Assembly: GCF_001984715.1 (NCBI RefSeq)
Contig: NZ_MSPR01000002.1
Coordinates: 62,001-126,000, forward strand
Reading direction: 5' to 3'
Origin: Streptococcus azizii
Lineage (GTDB): Bacteria; Bacillota; Bacilli; Lactobacillales; Streptococcaceae
Length of the DNA: 64,000 nucleotides
Shown here: one piece after another, positions 26,777 through 37,447 of the stretch
How positions within the stretch are numbered: position 1 is the stretch's first letter
How the letters are laid out: the number at the start of each line of letters is the position of its first letter
Position numbers and translations under genes: made by a program
Notes under the pieces: generated by a model
What the model was told of the DNA's origin: nothing
The model's input: only the letters and a program-made list of their open reading frames with translations
Databases searched by the model: none

Positions 26777-27246
26777 GGTGTTTCCTCCCTTTTCATCGGA
26801 ATGACACTGATGAGTTGGGCTTCTGATTTTCGTAATGTCAGCTCATAACCCCGCAAACTAATCTCAATCGGATCCCCCAAAGGGGCGACTTTTCGCAATA
26901 AGATTTTAGTATTTCGTGTAATTCCCATGTCCATCAGACGTCGCTTAGCTTCCTGCATGGCAAATATTCCCGCTACATAGGCTGTTTGACCAGTCTCGAG
27001 TTCCGATAAGGGAATGGCTTCAATCATCCCTGCTTCTTCTTCCACCTCAATCTGCTGTAAGATACTGCTATCAAAGGCCAAACGACTGGCTTTTAACATC
27101 AGAATAGCACTGTCTCTAGTCTTTGATACCAGCCGCAAGGAACGACCCACTGTTAACCCTAAATTAGATAAATGACGCTGGCTTTCCTCTGGTAAATCAA
27201 TACCGATAATCCGATAAGAAATATGTAACTTTCCATCTAATAACAT
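26773..27246 (-). CDS. feoA: FeoA family protein with two FeoA domains
   Basis: A 157-aa cytoplasmic partner of FeoB. It has two SH3-like FeoA units (about residues 10-75 and 85-155); the second has the typical RLMDMGITRNTKILLRK followed by GDPIEISLRGYELTLRK. FeoA proteins are more often about 75 aa, so this is a tandem form. I chose the ATG at 27244-27246 after GGAGG (spacing 11, rather long); a GTG just upstream or an ATG at 27267 are alternatives. Confidence 0.85.
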   Translation of the reverse strand: MLLDGKLHISYRIIGIDLPEESQRHLSNLGLTVGRSLRLVSKTRDSAILMLKASRLAFDSSILQQIEVEEEAGMIEAIPLSELETGQTAYVAGIFAMQEAKRRLMDMGITRNTKILLRKVAPLGDPIEISLRGYELTLRKSEAQLISVIPMKREETP

Positions 27247-27284
27247 CACTGTTCCGCCCTCCATCATCCAATGAAATCATCTCA

Positions 27285-27386
27285 TACTCAATGAAAATCA
27301 AAAGTAGCCTAGGAAACGAAGTCGACGATAGAACTGGAGTTCATCAAGGCAAGTTGACAACGGATAATTTTGATTTTTGAAGAGTA
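27285..27386. repeat. Simple 102-bp RUP-like element upstream of feoA
   Basis: TACTCAATGAAAATCAAAAG at the left and TTTTGATTTTTGAAGAGTA at the right, close to the pneumococcal RUP size (about 107 bp) and ends. It lies between the feoA promoter and the gene, so it is transcribed in the feo leader. Confidence 0.8.
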
Positions 27387-27412
27387 TCACATTAAAGTTT
27401 TCTAACAATTCT

Positions 27413-27418
27413 AGTATA
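27413..27418 (-). promoter_or_regulatory. feo operon extended -10
   Basis: Minus-strand TATACT preceded by TGG. The leader to feoA is about 165 nt because it contains the RUP-like element. Confidence 0.5.
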
Positions 27419-27524
27419 CCACTTTTCAAAGAGAATGGAGTATTTCCGAATAATATTGTTAAAAAATGCACAAAAAAGCGAATTTCTTCGCTTCAGACTA
27501 AAAAAATCTATTTACCCAATATTA

Positions 27525-28288
27525 TACTCAATAAAAATCAACAGCAGACTAGCTTTCACAATTACGATGTGAAGCCGTCAAAAAACCGAATGAAAAATAG
27601 GAGGCTGCCGCAGTGTTCGATGAACACAAGAAAGCCTATCTTTTTTCCGAGGTTTTAGGCTGAACTCAATTACATAAGATGTGAGGACGTTAAGAAAATG
27701 TAAAGAAAAATAGGGAATCGGAGTAGGTGACTCAGGTCAGCAAGCCGATTCATCTTTTTTCTAACATTTTTAGTCCGAACTCAGTTACATAAGATACAAA
27801 GCCCGTGAAAAACTCAAAGCGAAAATAGGATTGAAACAGTTCGGGGAGTAAGCTAATCCAGTGGATTAGCTTAGCCCGAGCCAAGAAATCGGAAAGCGAG
27901 GATTAACCAGTTGAAACAAGAAAGTGACCACAGAAGTCTGAGCTAGGAAATAGAAAATCTGACGAAGAGGGTTGCTGAGAGTTTGCTAAGGCAAACTCCT
28001 ATTTCCCGCCTTCAAAGGTATACTATACCTTTGAAGCTAGGAAGATTTGTCTTTTTCGCACAGAGTTTAGGGCGTGTTCAATGACAAGATACAAAGGGCG
28101 TGTAAAAAGCGAATGAAAAATAGGAGATTGACGACGTGTTTGTTGAACACGAGGAAATCTATCCCAAAGGGATTCTCAGCTGTAATCGGCTAAAGCCAAA
28201 ACAGCTGCCTATCTTTTTTCCGAGCTTTTAGCCCGTGTTCAGTTCACCGAGACTCTTGACGACCTATCCTTTTGATGCCTAAAGAGTA
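27525..28288. repeat. Large RUP-flanked repeat mosaic (~760 bp)
   Basis: Bounded by TACTCAATAAAAATCAACAG and CCTTTTGATGCCTAAAGAGTA. It holds the TGTGAAGCCGTCAAAAAACC module (about 27568), AAGATACAAAGCCCGTG (27791), GTGGATTAGCTTAGCCCGAG, the CTTCAAAGG hairpin (about 28010) and the AAGATACAAAGGGCGTG unit (28085). Further modules, including a GAAACAGTTCGG palindrome, continue to about 28500. No gene lies in 27250-28932. Confidence 0.75.
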
Positions 28289-28499
28289 TTATAGTCTTTT
28301 CGTTTACTTTTAGTGCTTGCTCCACTAGTCTGGGAGAGTGAAACAGTTCGGTGAACTGTTTCAGCCTGAGCCTATAAATCCGAGAGCGAAGTGGGCAAGA
28401 TTGGAAATAGGGAAACGGAGTTTCTAACGACCACTTTTTTAATGAAAGGTGGTAGGCTGAAAACCTCCACTGGAGCTTTTCACTCATCGAAGTAATAGA

Positions 28500-28932
28500 A
28501 GAGACGCAGCTGTTTCAGATTTAGTCAATTACAGCTGTGGCTACCTTTAGGTATAAACCAAATGACTATAGTATGATACTTTCCTTAATGAAACGTTATA
28601 CCAGTCTCCTATTTTTTGTTCGCTCTTGGCTGAGACAAGAGCGAATGAGCCGAGATGGGGCAAACATTCCATCTATAGAAAAAAGCCTAAAACCATGTTG
28701 CTAAAAACGTTGATTTTAGGTCTTTGATAATGTGAGCTATCTCAATCTTTTTGGAGAAAGTTGAGTATCTACCCAATCTCAAAAAAACTTCTCTAAACGA
28801 CTTTATCTACATCTTAAAGACAATGAGCATCCATTGAAGCCTGCTCCTTGATTTCCGATTGGAAAAACCTTTCAAAGTAACACCTTCTCTATCTAAGAAG
28901 TTTGAGGAAAATCGTCTGAAAGACGAGTTTCT
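28500..28932. other. Unexplained intergenic stretch downstream of the ABC ATPase gene
   Basis: No open frame with a ribosome site. It contains a hairpin around CAGCTGT (28508-28540) and the terminator at 28676-28722. Some frames read like decayed coding sequence, but no family was recognised. Confidence 0.4.
28676..28722 (-). terminator. Likely terminator of the amino-acid ABC operon
   Basis: Minus-strand CCTAAAA and TTTTAGG arms with a 21-nt loop, then TTTTTTC, about 210 nt past the ATPase stop. Confidence 0.5.
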
Positions 28933-29667
28933 CTATAAGACCTTGCTCAAAAAGTCTTGTGTACGCGACTCACGCGTTTGTTCAAAGACTTGCTCTGGTG
29001 TGCCTTGCTCCACAATGACACCACCATCCATGAAAATCACACGGTCAGCTACCTCCCGTGCAAAGCCCATTTCATGGGTTACAATGACCATGGTCATTCC
29101 TGACTTAGCTAGCTCTTTCATCACCCCCAGTACTTCGCCAACCATCTCTGGGTCAAGGGCGGAAGTCGGCTCATCAAATAGTAAGACATCAGGGGTCATA
29201 GCAAGACCACGCGCAATGGCAATCCGCTGTTGCTGACCACCTGATAGACTCTGGGGATAGGCTGCTGCCTTATCTGGCAAGCCCACTTTTTCAAGCAAAT
29301 CACGGGCCATTTTCTCAGCTTCGGCCTTCGCCAATCCCTTGGTCTTGATTGGCGATAGGGTAATGTTGTCCAATACAGACATATTGGGGAAAAGATTGAA
29401 CTGCTGGAATACCATACCCATTTTTTCCCGCATTTTGAAAATATCATTTGACTTGTCAGTAATATCCACACCCTCAAATACCACTGTCCCTCTGGTCGGT
29501 ACTTCTAACAGGTTCATGGTCCGTAAAAAGGTTGATTTCCCACTACCAGATGGTCCGATAATCACGACTACCTGTCCTTTTTCAATCTCCAGATCAATCC
29601 CCTTTAGAACCTCCTGTTTACCAAAGGATTTGTGAAGATTTTTAATCGAAAGAATCGTTTCATTCAT
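28933..29667 (-). CDS. Polar amino acid ABC transporter, ATP-binding protein
   Basis: A 244-aa GlnQ/HisP-type ATPase. Walker [10 protein letters not shown] at 38-46, the Q-loop FQQFNLFPN, signature [15 protein letters not shown], Walker [15 protein letters not shown] and the switch VTHEMGFA are all intact. It overlaps the permease gene by 8 bp. No substrate-binding protein gene is adjacent, so the substrate is open (glutamine, cystine or another polar amino acid). Confidence 0.93.
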   Translation of the reverse strand: MNETILSIKNLHKSFGKQEVLKGIDLEIEKGQVVVIIGPSGSGKSTFLRTMNLLEVPTRGTVVFEGVDITDKSNDIFKMREKMGMVFQQFNLFPNMSVLDNITLSPIKTKGLAKAEAEKMARDLLEKVGLPDKAAAYPQSLSGGQQQRIAIARGLAMTPDVLLFDEPTSALDPEMVGEVLGVMKELAKSGMTMVIVTHEMGFAREVADRVIFMDGGVIVEQGTPEQVFEQTRESRTQDFLSKVL

Positions 29668-30349
29668 GTGTCTGTCCTCCTTTATTCAATCGTTTCTCAA
29701 ATGCCTGAATCGCCAAGGTCAAGACGCTCGTCATGGCCAAATAGTAGAAGGCTGCAAACAAGAGAGGAGTCAAGGTCAAGTAAGTTGTTGAGGCAACAGT
29801 CGTTGCGCTGTTCCATAGCTCGATGACACCAATCGTGGATAAGAGCGAGCTATCCTTTAAAATCGTCACAAATTCATTTCCCAAGGCAGGCAAGATATTT
29901 TTCACTGCCTGAGGCATAATGACTGACTTCATGGCTTCAAAGGGACGAATCCCTAAAGAATAGGCTGCCTCTAATTGCCCCTTGGGTACTGCGTTAATCC
30001 CTGCCCGCACTGTTTCGGACACATAGGCACCGCTGTTCATCGAAATCACGATAATTCCTGGTAGCAAACGGGACAGATCTACTGATAAAATCCCCAGCTC
30101 AAAGGTCGGTGCTGTGATATGCATGACTGCAAAAGCAATCATAATCTGTACCACCATGGGAGTTCCTCGAAAGATCCACACATAAATATTTGCTAGCCAG
30201 ACCACTGGGCGGAATTTGCTCCGCTGAGCAAAAGCCAAAATGATTCCTAGAATACTACCGAAAAATACAACCATGGCCGCAATCATCAGCGTTACAATCG
30301 CTCCATAGTTAAAATAAGCCCAATACTTGGGAAGGAATGAAAAATCCAT
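29660..30349 (-). CDS. Polar amino acid ABC transporter, permease
   Basis: A 229-aa HisM/GlnP-type permease with about five membrane segments and the EAA-type loop [25 protein letters not shown] that docks the ATPase. It lacks a fused solute-binding domain. First gene of a two-gene operon with a good promoter at 30382-30409. Confidence 0.92.
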   Translation of the reverse strand: MDFSFLPKYWAYFNYGAIVTLMIAAMVVFFGSILGIILAFAQRSKFRPVVWLANIYVWIFRGTPMVVQIMIAFAVMHITAPTFELGILSVDLSRLLPGIIVISMNSGAYVSETVRAGINAVPKGQLEAAYSLGIRPFEAMKSVIMPQAVKNILPALGNEFVTILKDSSLLSTIGVIELWNSATTVASTTYLTLTPLLFAAFYYLAMTSVLTLAIQAFEKRLNKGGQTHE

Positions 30350-30381
30350 TTGTTTACCTCTTTTCAGACTAGTTGCTTCCC

Positions 30382-30409
30382 ATTATACCATTTTTGAATA
30401 AAAATACAA
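30382..30409 (-). promoter_or_regulatory. Promoter of the amino-acid ABC operon
   Basis: Minus-strand TTGTAT (30404-30409), 16 bp, TATAAT (30382-30387) with TGG as extended -10. Confidence 0.75.
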
Positions 30410-30435
30410 TATTTTTACTAAATATTCATTTCGCA

Positions 30436-30457
30436 AAAAAAGCACCGGAGTGCTTTC
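30436..30457 (-). terminator. ykuJ terminator
   Basis: Minus-strand AAGCAC/GTGCTT stem with a 4-nt loop, followed by seven T; 17 nt past the stop codon. Confidence 0.8.
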
Positions 30458-30473
30458 TCATCCTTAATAGGAA

Positions 30474-30704
30474 TTAGTACAATAATTCGTAAATCTCCAT
30501 TGCAATCAAGTCAATGCTATCGAATGTGTATGTCTCACGCGCTTGAACATCACGAAGCGTAAAGACAGAGCCATTCTCCTCATCAAAGCTGTAGCCAACT
30601 TCTGCAACGACAATCCCATCACGCTCAAAATTACGTTTCAAGGTCCCACCGTCAGTCGCCATAGCCTCCAAACGGTTAATAATTCGCACCAAATGTGATT
30701 CCAT
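30474..30704 (-). CDS. ykuJ: YkuJ/DUF1797 family small protein
   Basis: A 76-aa acidic cytoplasmic protein, MESHLVRIINRLEAMATDGG at the start and a C-terminal AMEIYELLY, matching the YkuJ (DUF1797) family. The function is unknown. It has a GGAG ribosome site and its own terminator. The region from 30705 to 31004 upstream shows a possible promoter near 30724 and nothing else recognised. Confidence 0.8.
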   Translation of the reverse strand: MESHLVRIINRLEAMATDGGTLKRNFERDGIVVAEVGYSFDEENGSVFTLRDVQARETYTFDSIDLIAMEIYELLY

Positions 30705-31004
30705 ATCACTTCTCCTAATTTCTTATTATAAAAGTATTCTACCATATTTCCTGTAAAAAGTCTTGATTGACCTATTTTTCTTCTCTCCTTATGCTGGTTC
30801 TCAGCTTTACAGTCACGGACTGCTCCCCTTGCCAACCTTGTGTGCTCCTTAAAAAGATACTAGCGATGCATAAGATTCGTGTGTTGTTCCCTCCTTTCTC
30901 CCTCGATAACTGTAGAAATTCCGTTTCTCCTTTTCCCCTAAAGACTTATCACCTGAGAAGGGCTACTCTTCTTCCTTTCTTCCGGTTAATTTGATAGCAG
31001 ATTC

Positions 31005-31058
31005 TTGCAATTTCGCTAAATCTTGTTATAATAAACTTATATCTGACCTTTATTGACT
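31005..31058 (+). promoter_or_regulatory. clpE promoter with CtsR-like operator
   Basis: TTGCAA (31005-31010), 16 bp, TATAAT (31027-31032), then TCTGACC-TTT-ATTGACT at 31042-31058, an 11/14 match to the CtsR operator TTTGACC-N3-TTTGACC. CtsR control of clpE is established in related bacteria; the site here is degenerate. Confidence 0.65.
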
Positions 31059-31148
31059 ATTTGGTTCTGATGGATCCAATAGTTGTAGCTCTCTTTGATG
31101 ATTCAGAACTAAAAAGGCAGACATTTTGATAGAAAAGAGGGATTGCCC

Positions 31149-33362
31149 ATGCTTTGTCATAATTGTCATATCAACGATGCAACCATTCATCTCTATACTA
31201 ACCTTAATGGAAAACAACAACAAGTAGACCTCTGTCATAACTGTTATCAAATTATGAAGACAGACCCCAATAATGCCATTTTGAAAGGCTTGGGTGATTT
31301 TGCAAATCCAAATAATATGGACCCATTCAGTGAATTTTTCAATAACATCGGAGGTATCCCAGGACACACCCCTGCTGGAAAACCACGCAACCAAACCCCT
31401 CCGACCCAGTCTGGCGGTGGCAATCATGGCCATAACGGAGGTCCTACCCCTCCACCACAGCAACCAAACGGATTGCTGGAGGAATTTGGAATCAATGTAA
31501 CCGAAATTGCCCGCCGCGGAGATATTGACCCTGTCATCGGTCGTGACGAAGAAATTAGACGCGTGATCGAAATTCTCAATCGCAGGACCAAGAATAACCC
31601 TGTTCTCATCGGCGAACCTGGAGTCGGAAAAACAGCTGTTGTCGAAGGCCTAGCCCAAAAAATTGTCGATGGCGACGTCCCGCAAAAACTCCAAGGTCGT
31701 GAAGTGATTCGTCTCGATGTCGTCAGTCTAGTTCAGGGAACGGGTATCCGTGGACAGTTTGAAGAACGCATGCAAAAGCTGATGGAAGAAATCCGTAGTC
31801 GTAAAGAAATCATTCTCTTTATCGATGAAATTCATGAGATTGTCGGTGCTGGCTCTGCCGGTGATGGCAATATGGATGCAGGTAACATCTTGAAACCCGC
31901 CCTTGCTCGTGGTGAGATGCAGCTAGTCGGTGCTACCACACTCAATGAGTATCGCATCATCGAAAAAGACGCGGCCTTGGAACGGCGCATGCAGCCTGTT
32001 AAGGTGGATGAGCCAAGTGTAGATGAGACCATCACCATTCTGAAGGGGATTCAAAGTAAATACCAAGACTATCACCATGTCAAATATACTGATGAAGCGA
32101 TTGATGCGGCAGCTATTTTATCAAATCGCTATATTCAAGACCGCTTCCTACCCGATAAAGCCATCGATTTGCTTGATGAAGCTGGCTCCAAGATGAATCT
32201 AACCTTGAATTTTGTTGATCCAAAAGAAATTGACCAGCGTTTGATTGATGCAGAAAATCGCAAGGCTCAAGCCACCCGAGATGAAGATTTTGAAAAAGCT
32301 GCCTACTACCGTGATCAAATCGCTAAGTACAAGGAAATGCAAAAAGCAACGATTACTGAAGAAGACATCCCGGTCATTACAGAAAAAGAAATCGAAGCGA
32401 TCATCGAACAAAAAACCAATATTCCTGTTGGCGAGCTAAAAGAAAAAGAACAGTCACAACTAATTAACCTAGCTAGCGATTTAAAACAACATGTTATCGG
32501 CCAAGATGATGCCGTTGATAAAATTGCGAAAGCCATTCGCCGTAATCGAGTAGGACTCGGCTCACCGAACCGTCCAATTGGAAGTTTCCTCTTTGTCGGA
32601 CCAACAGGGGTCGGAAAAACCGAGCTATCAAAACAACTAGCTATCGAGCTCTTTGGCTCTGCCGATAGCATGATTCGTTTTGACATGTCAGAATATATGG
32701 AAAAACATGCCGTTGCAAAATTGGTCGGAGCTCCTCCGGGCTATGTTGGCTACGAGGAAGCTGGCCAATTAACAGAAAAAGTCCGCCGTAATCCTTACTC
32801 GCTCATCCTACTGGATGAGATTGAAAAGGCCCACCCCGATGTCATGCATATGTTCCTTCAAGTTCTTGATGATGGTCGCTTGACAGACGGTCAAGGACGC
32901 ACCGTTAGTTTCAAGGACACCATTATCATCATGACATCTAATGCTGGGACAGGTAAGGTGGAAGCTAGCGTCGGCTTTGGGGCTGCTTTAGAAGGACGCA
33001 CACACTCTGTACTGGGGCAACTCAGCAATTTCTTCAGTCCAGAATTTATGAACCGATTTGATGGCATCATCGAATTTCATGCCCTCAGCAAGGAAAATCT
33101 CCTTCATATCGTGGAGCTCATGCTCCTTGATGTCAACAAGCGCTTGGAAACAACTGGATTGGCACTTCATGTCACTGACAAGGTTAAGGAAAAATTGGTT
33201 GACCTAGGCTACGATCCAAAAATGGGGGCTCGCCCACTTCGCAGAACCATTCAAGAATACATTGAGGATCCGCTGACCGACTTCTATTTGGAACACCCTG
33301 AAGAAAAGAATTTACGGGCGGTCCTAACCAGTAAAGGAGTCATTTCAATAAAGGCAAAATAA
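31149..33362 (+). CDS. clpE: ATP-dependent Clp protease ATPase subunit ClpE
   Basis: A 737-aa HSP100 unfoldase that feeds ClpP under heat and protein stress. It has the ClpE-specific N-terminal zinc finger (C3-x2-C6 and C29-x2-C32), a Gly/Pro/Asn-rich linker (about 75-110), AAA+ domain 1 with GEPGVGKT at 155-162, a UVR-type coiled middle domain, and AAA+ domain 2 with GPTGVGKT at 484-491. The ATG at 31149 is preferred over the TTG two codons upstream, having GAGGG at 8 nt. Confidence 0.95.
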   Translation: MLCHNCHINDATIHLYTNLNGKQQQVDLCHNCYQIMKTDPNNAILKGLGDFANPNNMDPFSEFFNNIGGIPGHTPAGKPRNQTPPTQSGGGNHGHNGGPTPPPQQPNGLLEEFGINVTEIARRGDIDPVIGRDEEIRRVIEILNRRTKNNPVLIGEPGVGKTAVVEGLAQKIVDGDVPQKLQGREVIRLDVVSLVQGTGIRGQFEERMQKLMEEIRSRKEIILFIDEIHEIVGAGSAGDGNMDAGNILKPALARGEMQLVGATTLNEYRIIEKDAALERRMQPVKVDEPSVDETITILKGIQSKYQDYHHVKYTDEAIDAAAILSNRYIQDRFLPDKAIDLLDEAGSKMNLTLNFVDPKEIDQRLIDAENRKAQATRDEDFEKAAYYRDQIAKYKEMQKATITEEDIPVITEKEIEAIIEQKTNIPVGELKEKEQSQLINLASDLKQHVIGQDDAVDKIAKAIRRNRVGLGSPNRPIGSFLFVGPTGVGKTELSKQLAIELFGSADSMIRFDMSEYMEKHAVAKLVGAPPGYVGYEEAGQLTEKVRRNPYSLILLDEIEKAHPDVMHMFLQVLDDGRLTDGQGRTVSFKDTIIIMTSNAGTGKVEASVGFGAALEGRTHSVLGQLSNFFSPEFMNRFDGIIEFHALSKENLLHIVELMLLDVNKRLETTGLALHVTDKVKEKLVDLGYDPKMGARPLRRTIQEYIEDPLTDFYLEHPEEKNLRAVLTSKGVISIKAK

Positions 33363-33386
33363 CCTTTCTTTTTCCTATATTTATGC

Positions 33387-33392
33387 TATAAT
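33387..33392 (+). promoter_or_regulatory. NUDIX gene extended -10
   Basis: TATAAT preceded by TGC, 28 nt before the start codon. Confidence 0.55.
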
Positions 33393-33419
33393 GATAAAAA
33401 TCATCATTGAGGAAGAATA

Positions 33420-33872
33420 ATGACACAGGCAACATTCGGTAAAAAAGAAGCAGGCATAAACTATCAAAATCGCTACGGCGTCTATGCAGTCATTCCTGAT
33501 TTGCAAAAAGAGCGCATCATTCTAGTCCAAGCTCCTAACGGAGCTTGGTTCCTACCTGGAGGAGAAATCGAGGCTGGGGAAAATCATCACACGGCTCTTG
33601 AACGTGAATTGATTGAAGAACTTGGCTTTACAGCTACCATTGGTGACTACTATGGACAGGCCGACGAATACTTCTACTCGCGCCATCGCGATACCCACTA
33701 CTACAACCCTGCTTATATCTATGGAGTAACTAGCTATCAAGAGATCGGTCAGCCCCTAGAAGACTTTAACCACCTCGCTTGGTTTGACATCGACACTGCC
33801 ATTGACATGCTCAAACGTGGCAGTCACAAGTGGGGGGTGCAACAGTGGAAATCCGCACAGCAGCAAGATTAA
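33420..33872 (+). CDS. NUDIX hydrolase
   Basis: A 150-aa pyrophosphohydrolase with a complete Nudix box from about residue 47 to 69 (GGEIEAGENHH then RELIEELGF). Substrate unknown; MutT-like nucleotide sanitation is one option. It has its own promoter after clpE and is followed by the DUF1827 gene. Confidence 0.88.
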   Translation: MTQATFGKKEAGINYQNRYGVYAVIPDLQKERIILVQAPNGAWFLPGGEIEAGENHHTALERELIEELGFTATIGDYYGQADEYFYSRHRDTHYYNPAYIYGVTSYQEIGQPLEDFNHLAWFDIDTAIDMLKRGSHKWGVQQWKSAQQQD

Positions 33873-33932
33873 GGCTAGTCAAATCCCCCTAAGAGTGCTA
33901 TAATAAATGCAAAGGATGATTGGAGGTCAATC

Positions 33933-34235
33933 ATGAAGATTATCAACACGACAAACAGTCAGGCACAGCTCGTACAAAACCAATTAGCAAATACAGATGC
34001 TTTTCTGGTGGAGACTTATTCCGCCGGAAATACAGACGTTATTTTTACACAAGCACCGTTGCACTATGAACTCTTAATTAGCAACAAATACCGCGCCGTG
34101 CAAATGTCAGAAATCGAACAGATTCGCGACTTTTTCCTCAAGCGCAAAATTGATACAAAAATCATCAACCAGGCAGGCATTCGCACCATTCATACCGATC
34201 GTTTGATTGAAATGTCTATCCCGATTGTGAAATAA
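33933..34235 (+). CDS. DUF1827 family protein
   Basis: A 100-aa soluble protein starting MKIINTTNSQAQLVQNQLAN, a family confined to streptococci and relatives and commonly found beside clpE. Function unknown. It has a GGAGG ribosome site. A hairpin with arms AAACATCCT/AGGATGTTT at 34241-34276 may end the transcript. Confidence 0.8.
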   Translation: MKIINTTNSQAQLVQNQLANTDAFLVETYSAGNTDVIFTQAPLHYELLISNKYRAVQMSEIEQIRDFFLKRKIDTKIINQAGIRTIHTDRLIEMSIPIVK

Positions 34236-34546
34236 AAAATAAACATCCTGCATGGTAAAAATCGTGTAGGATGTTTAAGCATTTACTCAACAAAAATCAA
34301 AACTAGCACTCCCTTACTATAGTAAAGATATTTTGCTAGAGCCATTATCAAAAGCAAAACAAATCACAACGGTTATAGAAGGCGACCCATAATAGGTTTT
34401 ACTGCAAATCAGATAGTTCTTATAGTTTGCTATTTTTTGATTTTTCATATTGGAGCGTAGAAGTCGACCAAGCATTATTGTGATTTTCAAAGACTATAAA
34501 AAAGACGACTGACGCTCTTTTATACAACTTTCATGGCAATTAGAAC
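34236..34546. other. Intergenic region with a degenerate RUP-like remnant
   Basis: ACTCAACAAAAATCAAAACTAG at about 34286 and GATTTTCAAAGACTATA near 34480-34497 look like worn RUP ends about 210 bp apart. No gene is seen. Confidence 0.45.
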
Positions 34547-34580
34547 CACAAAAGAGAGAATCAAGCTGATTCTCCCTCTT
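34547..34580 (-). terminator. ileS terminator
   Basis: Minus-strand GAGAATCA/TGATTCTC stem extended by AGAG/CTCT, then TTTT. It lies about 55 nt past the ileS stop. A plus-strand hairpin with a strong T-run (ACAGCT...AGCTGTTTTTTT, 34599-34628) adjoins it. Confidence 0.65.
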
Positions 34581-34636
34581 ATTATTGAATGATTATCTTC
34601 TACAGCTAACACGGAGCTGTTTTTTTATTTCCTATA

Positions 34637-37435
34637 TTATTTTGACTCAAATCCTTCTGCTACCGCTTCGGGGAAGTTGGCTTCAAGGATGGAAGCACAG
34701 TGATCACAGACCGTTGCCAGATGGGGGTTGCGATTGCTTCCAACACTTGTATCGAGACGACGGCAACGCTCACAGACTTCACCTGCTGCCCGCTCAACGC
34801 CAAAAGCTACATTGTCAACAGTAAGGCTAGTTGCTGGTGCTTCTCCTTCTGCAATCGTCAAATTGGACACGATGAGGAGTTGGGCCACATCACTATTGAT
34901 TGCCTCTAGCAAGGCTCTAGTCTCTTCGTTTGGATAAACCGTCAAATGAGCTTCCAAAGACTTACCGATGACTTTTGCTGTCCGCGCTTCTTCCAAGGCT
35001 TTCTGTGCCTTCGCGCGGAAATCCATAAATGCTGCCCACATTCCCAAGATATCTTCTTGGTGGTCAAAGGTTGCTACCTCTGGAAATTCCGTTAATTGGA
35101 CAAAATCACCGGATTCATGTTCCAAGTAGGACCAGATTTCTTCTGCCGTATGCGGTAAGATAGGGGTCAATAGTTTCGTCAATTTGACTAAGATATCATA
35201 GAAAACCGTCTGCATCTGACGACGCTCAAGCGATTTCGCTCCTTCAATATAGACCACGTCCTTGGCAAAATCCAGGTAAAAGGCTGACAAGTCAACAGTT
35301 ACAAAGTTCACAATCGTCTTATAAATATCCAAGAACTTGAAGTCTGCATAAGCCTCACGGATGCTAGCCACTACCTGATTAAAGCGAACCGTCATATATT
35401 GATCAACATCACGCAGGTCGTCATAAAGAACGGTATCTGCTGACGGTACAAAATCAGAGGTATTGGCAATCAAGAAACGAAGGGTATTTCTGATTTTCCG
35501 ATAGGTTTCAGATACTTGATTCAAAATATCCATGGAAATTCGGACATCATTGCTGGTGTCGACACTCGTTACCCAAAGGCGCAAGATTTCTGCCCCAAAT
35601 TGTTTTTCAACGTCGCTCGGTAAGATGGTATTGCCAAGAGACTTGGACATCTTCTCTCCCTTTCCATCCAAGGTAAAGCCTTGAGAGAGGATTTGCTTGT
35701 ACGGTGCTACACCATTTGAAGCAACAGAGGTGATAAGAGAGGAGTTGAACCACCCACGATACTGGTCAGAGCCTTCCAAGTATAGGTCCGCAGGATAGTG
35801 CAAGTCCGCTCGAGTACGCAAGACACCATTCCATGATGAACCAGAATCAAACCAGACATCCATAATATCCGTTTCCTTGGTAAAGATACCATTTGGCGAA
35901 CCAGGATGTGTAAATCCATCTGGCAATAAATCCTTAGCTTCTCGCTCCCACCAGATGATAGAGCCTGACTTCTCAAAGAGTTCTGCTACATGTTCAATCG
36001 TTTCTTCCGTCATAATAGGTGTTCCATCTTCGGCATAGAAGATTGGAAGAGGCACACCCCAGGCACGCTGGCGTGAGATGACCCAATCACCGCGGTCACG
36101 AATCATATTATAAAGACGCACTTTCCCCCACTCAGAGTGGAAAGTCACCTTTTCAATTTCATCTAAGATGTCCTGACGGAATTTTGAAACAGAGGCAAAC
36201 CATTGTGGCACTGCCCTCCAGATGATTGGTTTTTTAGTCCGCCAGTCAAAAGGATAGGAGTGGGTGATTTCTTCTTGGGCAAGAAGCAAATCACCTAATT
36301 TTTCAACAACCGTTGGAACTACTTTTTCATAGAATTGTCCTTCAAAATCAGGACCTGTATTCTCTGTCATAATCCCGCGTTCATTGACCGTCACTGCAAC
36401 CTCTAAACCGTACTTGATTCCCACATTGTAGTCGTCCTCACCAAATCCAGGTGCTGTATGGACAATTCCTGTCCCTGAATCAAGAGTAACATGCTCACCA
36501 TTTAGAACCAATTCATCTTGATTCCTATCCCATGGGTGTTCTGTCACAATTCGATCCAATTCTTGCCCTTTATAGCTTGCAACTACTTGCGGATGCTCCC
36601 AACCAAAACGCTCTGCAAGGTTGTCCAATAATTCAGCTGCTACAACAAATTTGCGCTCATCATTCTCAGGCTTGACGACTACATATTCAAAGTCCGCACC
36701 CATGGTCAATCCACGAGAGGCAGTAATGGTAAACGGTGTGGTCGTCCAAACAACGATATAGGTATCTGTATCTAAGATTCCTTTCCCATCTTTGACACGG
36801 TTCGCATAGTAAAGAGAGGTAGACACCAAATCATGGTATTCGATTTCTGCTTCTGCAAGGGCTGACTCCGATGACCATGACCAATAAACAGGTTTTGCTC
36901 CACGATAGATATAGCCCTTTTTCGCCATTTCACCAAAGACACGGATTTGTGCGGCTTCATAGTCCGGTGTCAAGGTGATATAAGGATTGTCCCAATCACC
37001 AGACACGCCGAGACGTTTAAAGTCCTCCCGCTGTTTATCCACCTGACTAAGAGCATAGTCACGACACATCTTGAGATACTCAACCAAGTCCATTTCCTTG
37101 CGTTTTACGCCTTGTTTTGCCAATACCTGCTCGATGGGGAGACCATGCGTATCCCAACCGGGAACGTATGGTGCGTAAAAGCCCGACATTGACTTAGAAC
37201 GTACGATGATGTCTTTTGAAATCTTATTCATCGCATGGCCAACATGGATATTACCATTGGCATATGGGGGTCCATCATGCAAAATAAACTGCGGTTTTCC
37301 TGCATTTAATGCTTGACGTTTTTGATAGAGTTTTGCCTCCTCCCATTCCTTTTGCCAGACAGGTTCTTTTGTTGGCAAGCCTGCACGCATTGGAAAAGCT
37401 GTTTTTCCAAGATTAAGGGTTTCTTTTAATTTCAT
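34637..37435 (-). CDS. ileS: Isoleucyl-tRNA synthetase
   Basis: Charges tRNA-Ile. It has 932 aa, the bacterial type. The HIGH motif is HVGH at 64-67, KMSKS is in [12 protein letters not shown] near residue 595, and the C-terminal zinc site uses CERC and CDHC. The editing domain lies between ([12 protein letters not shown] region). It follows a GNAT gene after 12 bp, both behind a T-box leader. Confidence 0.97.
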   Translation of the reverse strand: MKLKETLNLGKTAFPMRAGLPTKEPVWQKEWEEAKLYQKRQALNAGKPQFILHDGPPYANGNIHVGHAMNKISKDIIVRSKSMSGFYAPYVPGWDTHGLPIEQVLAKQGVKRKEMDLVEYLKMCRDYALSQVDKQREDFKRLGVSGDWDNPYITLTPDYEAAQIRVFGEMAKKGYIYRGAKPVYWSWSSESALAEAEIEYHDLVSTSLYYANRVKDGKGILDTDTYIVVWTTTPFTITASRGLTMGADFEYVVVKPENDERKFVVAAELLDNLAERFGWEHPQVVASYKGQELDRIVTEHPWDRNQDELVLNGEHVTLDSGTGIVHTAPGFGEDDYNVGIKYGLEVAVTVNERGIMTENTGPDFEGQFYEKVVPTVVEKLGDLLLAQEEITHSYPFDWRTKKPIIWRAVPQWFASVSKFRQDILDEIEKVTFHSEWGKVRLYNMIRDRGDWVISRQRAWGVPLPIFYAEDGTPIMTEETIEHVAELFEKSGSIIWWEREAKDLLPDGFTHPGSPNGIFTKETDIMDVWFDSGSSWNGVLRTRADLHYPADLYLEGSDQYRGWFNSSLITSVASNGVAPYKQILSQGFTLDGKGEKMSKSLGNTILPSDVEKQFGAEILRLWVTSVDTSNDVRISMDILNQVSETYRKIRNTLRFLIANTSDFVPSADTVLYDDLRDVDQYMTVRFNQVVASIREAYADFKFLDIYKTIVNFVTVDLSAFYLDFAKDVVYIEGAKSLERRQMQTVFYDILVKLTKLLTPILPHTAEEIWSYLEHESGDFVQLTEFPEVATFDHQEDILGMWAAFMDFRAKAQKALEEARTAKVIGKSLEAHLTVYPNEETRALLEAINSDVAQLLIVSNLTIAEGEAPATSLTVDNVAFGVERAAGEVCERCRRLDTSVGSNRNPHLATVCDHCASILEANFPEAVAEGFESK

Positions 37436-37447
37436 AACGACTCCTTT

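Noticed and set aside
28239-28487. 82-codon minus-strand frame starting like that at 1716
   Set aside because: Same repeat module (the translation begins MSEKLQWRFSA in both), no ribosome site or family.
28500-28932. Decayed insertion sequence
   Set aside because: Some frames look like broken coding sequence, but no transposase motif or terminal repeats could be identified.
30767-30994. 75-codon plus-strand frame upstream of clpE
   Set aside because: Low-complexity Pro/Phe-rich translation of a pyrimidine-rich leader, no ribosome site.
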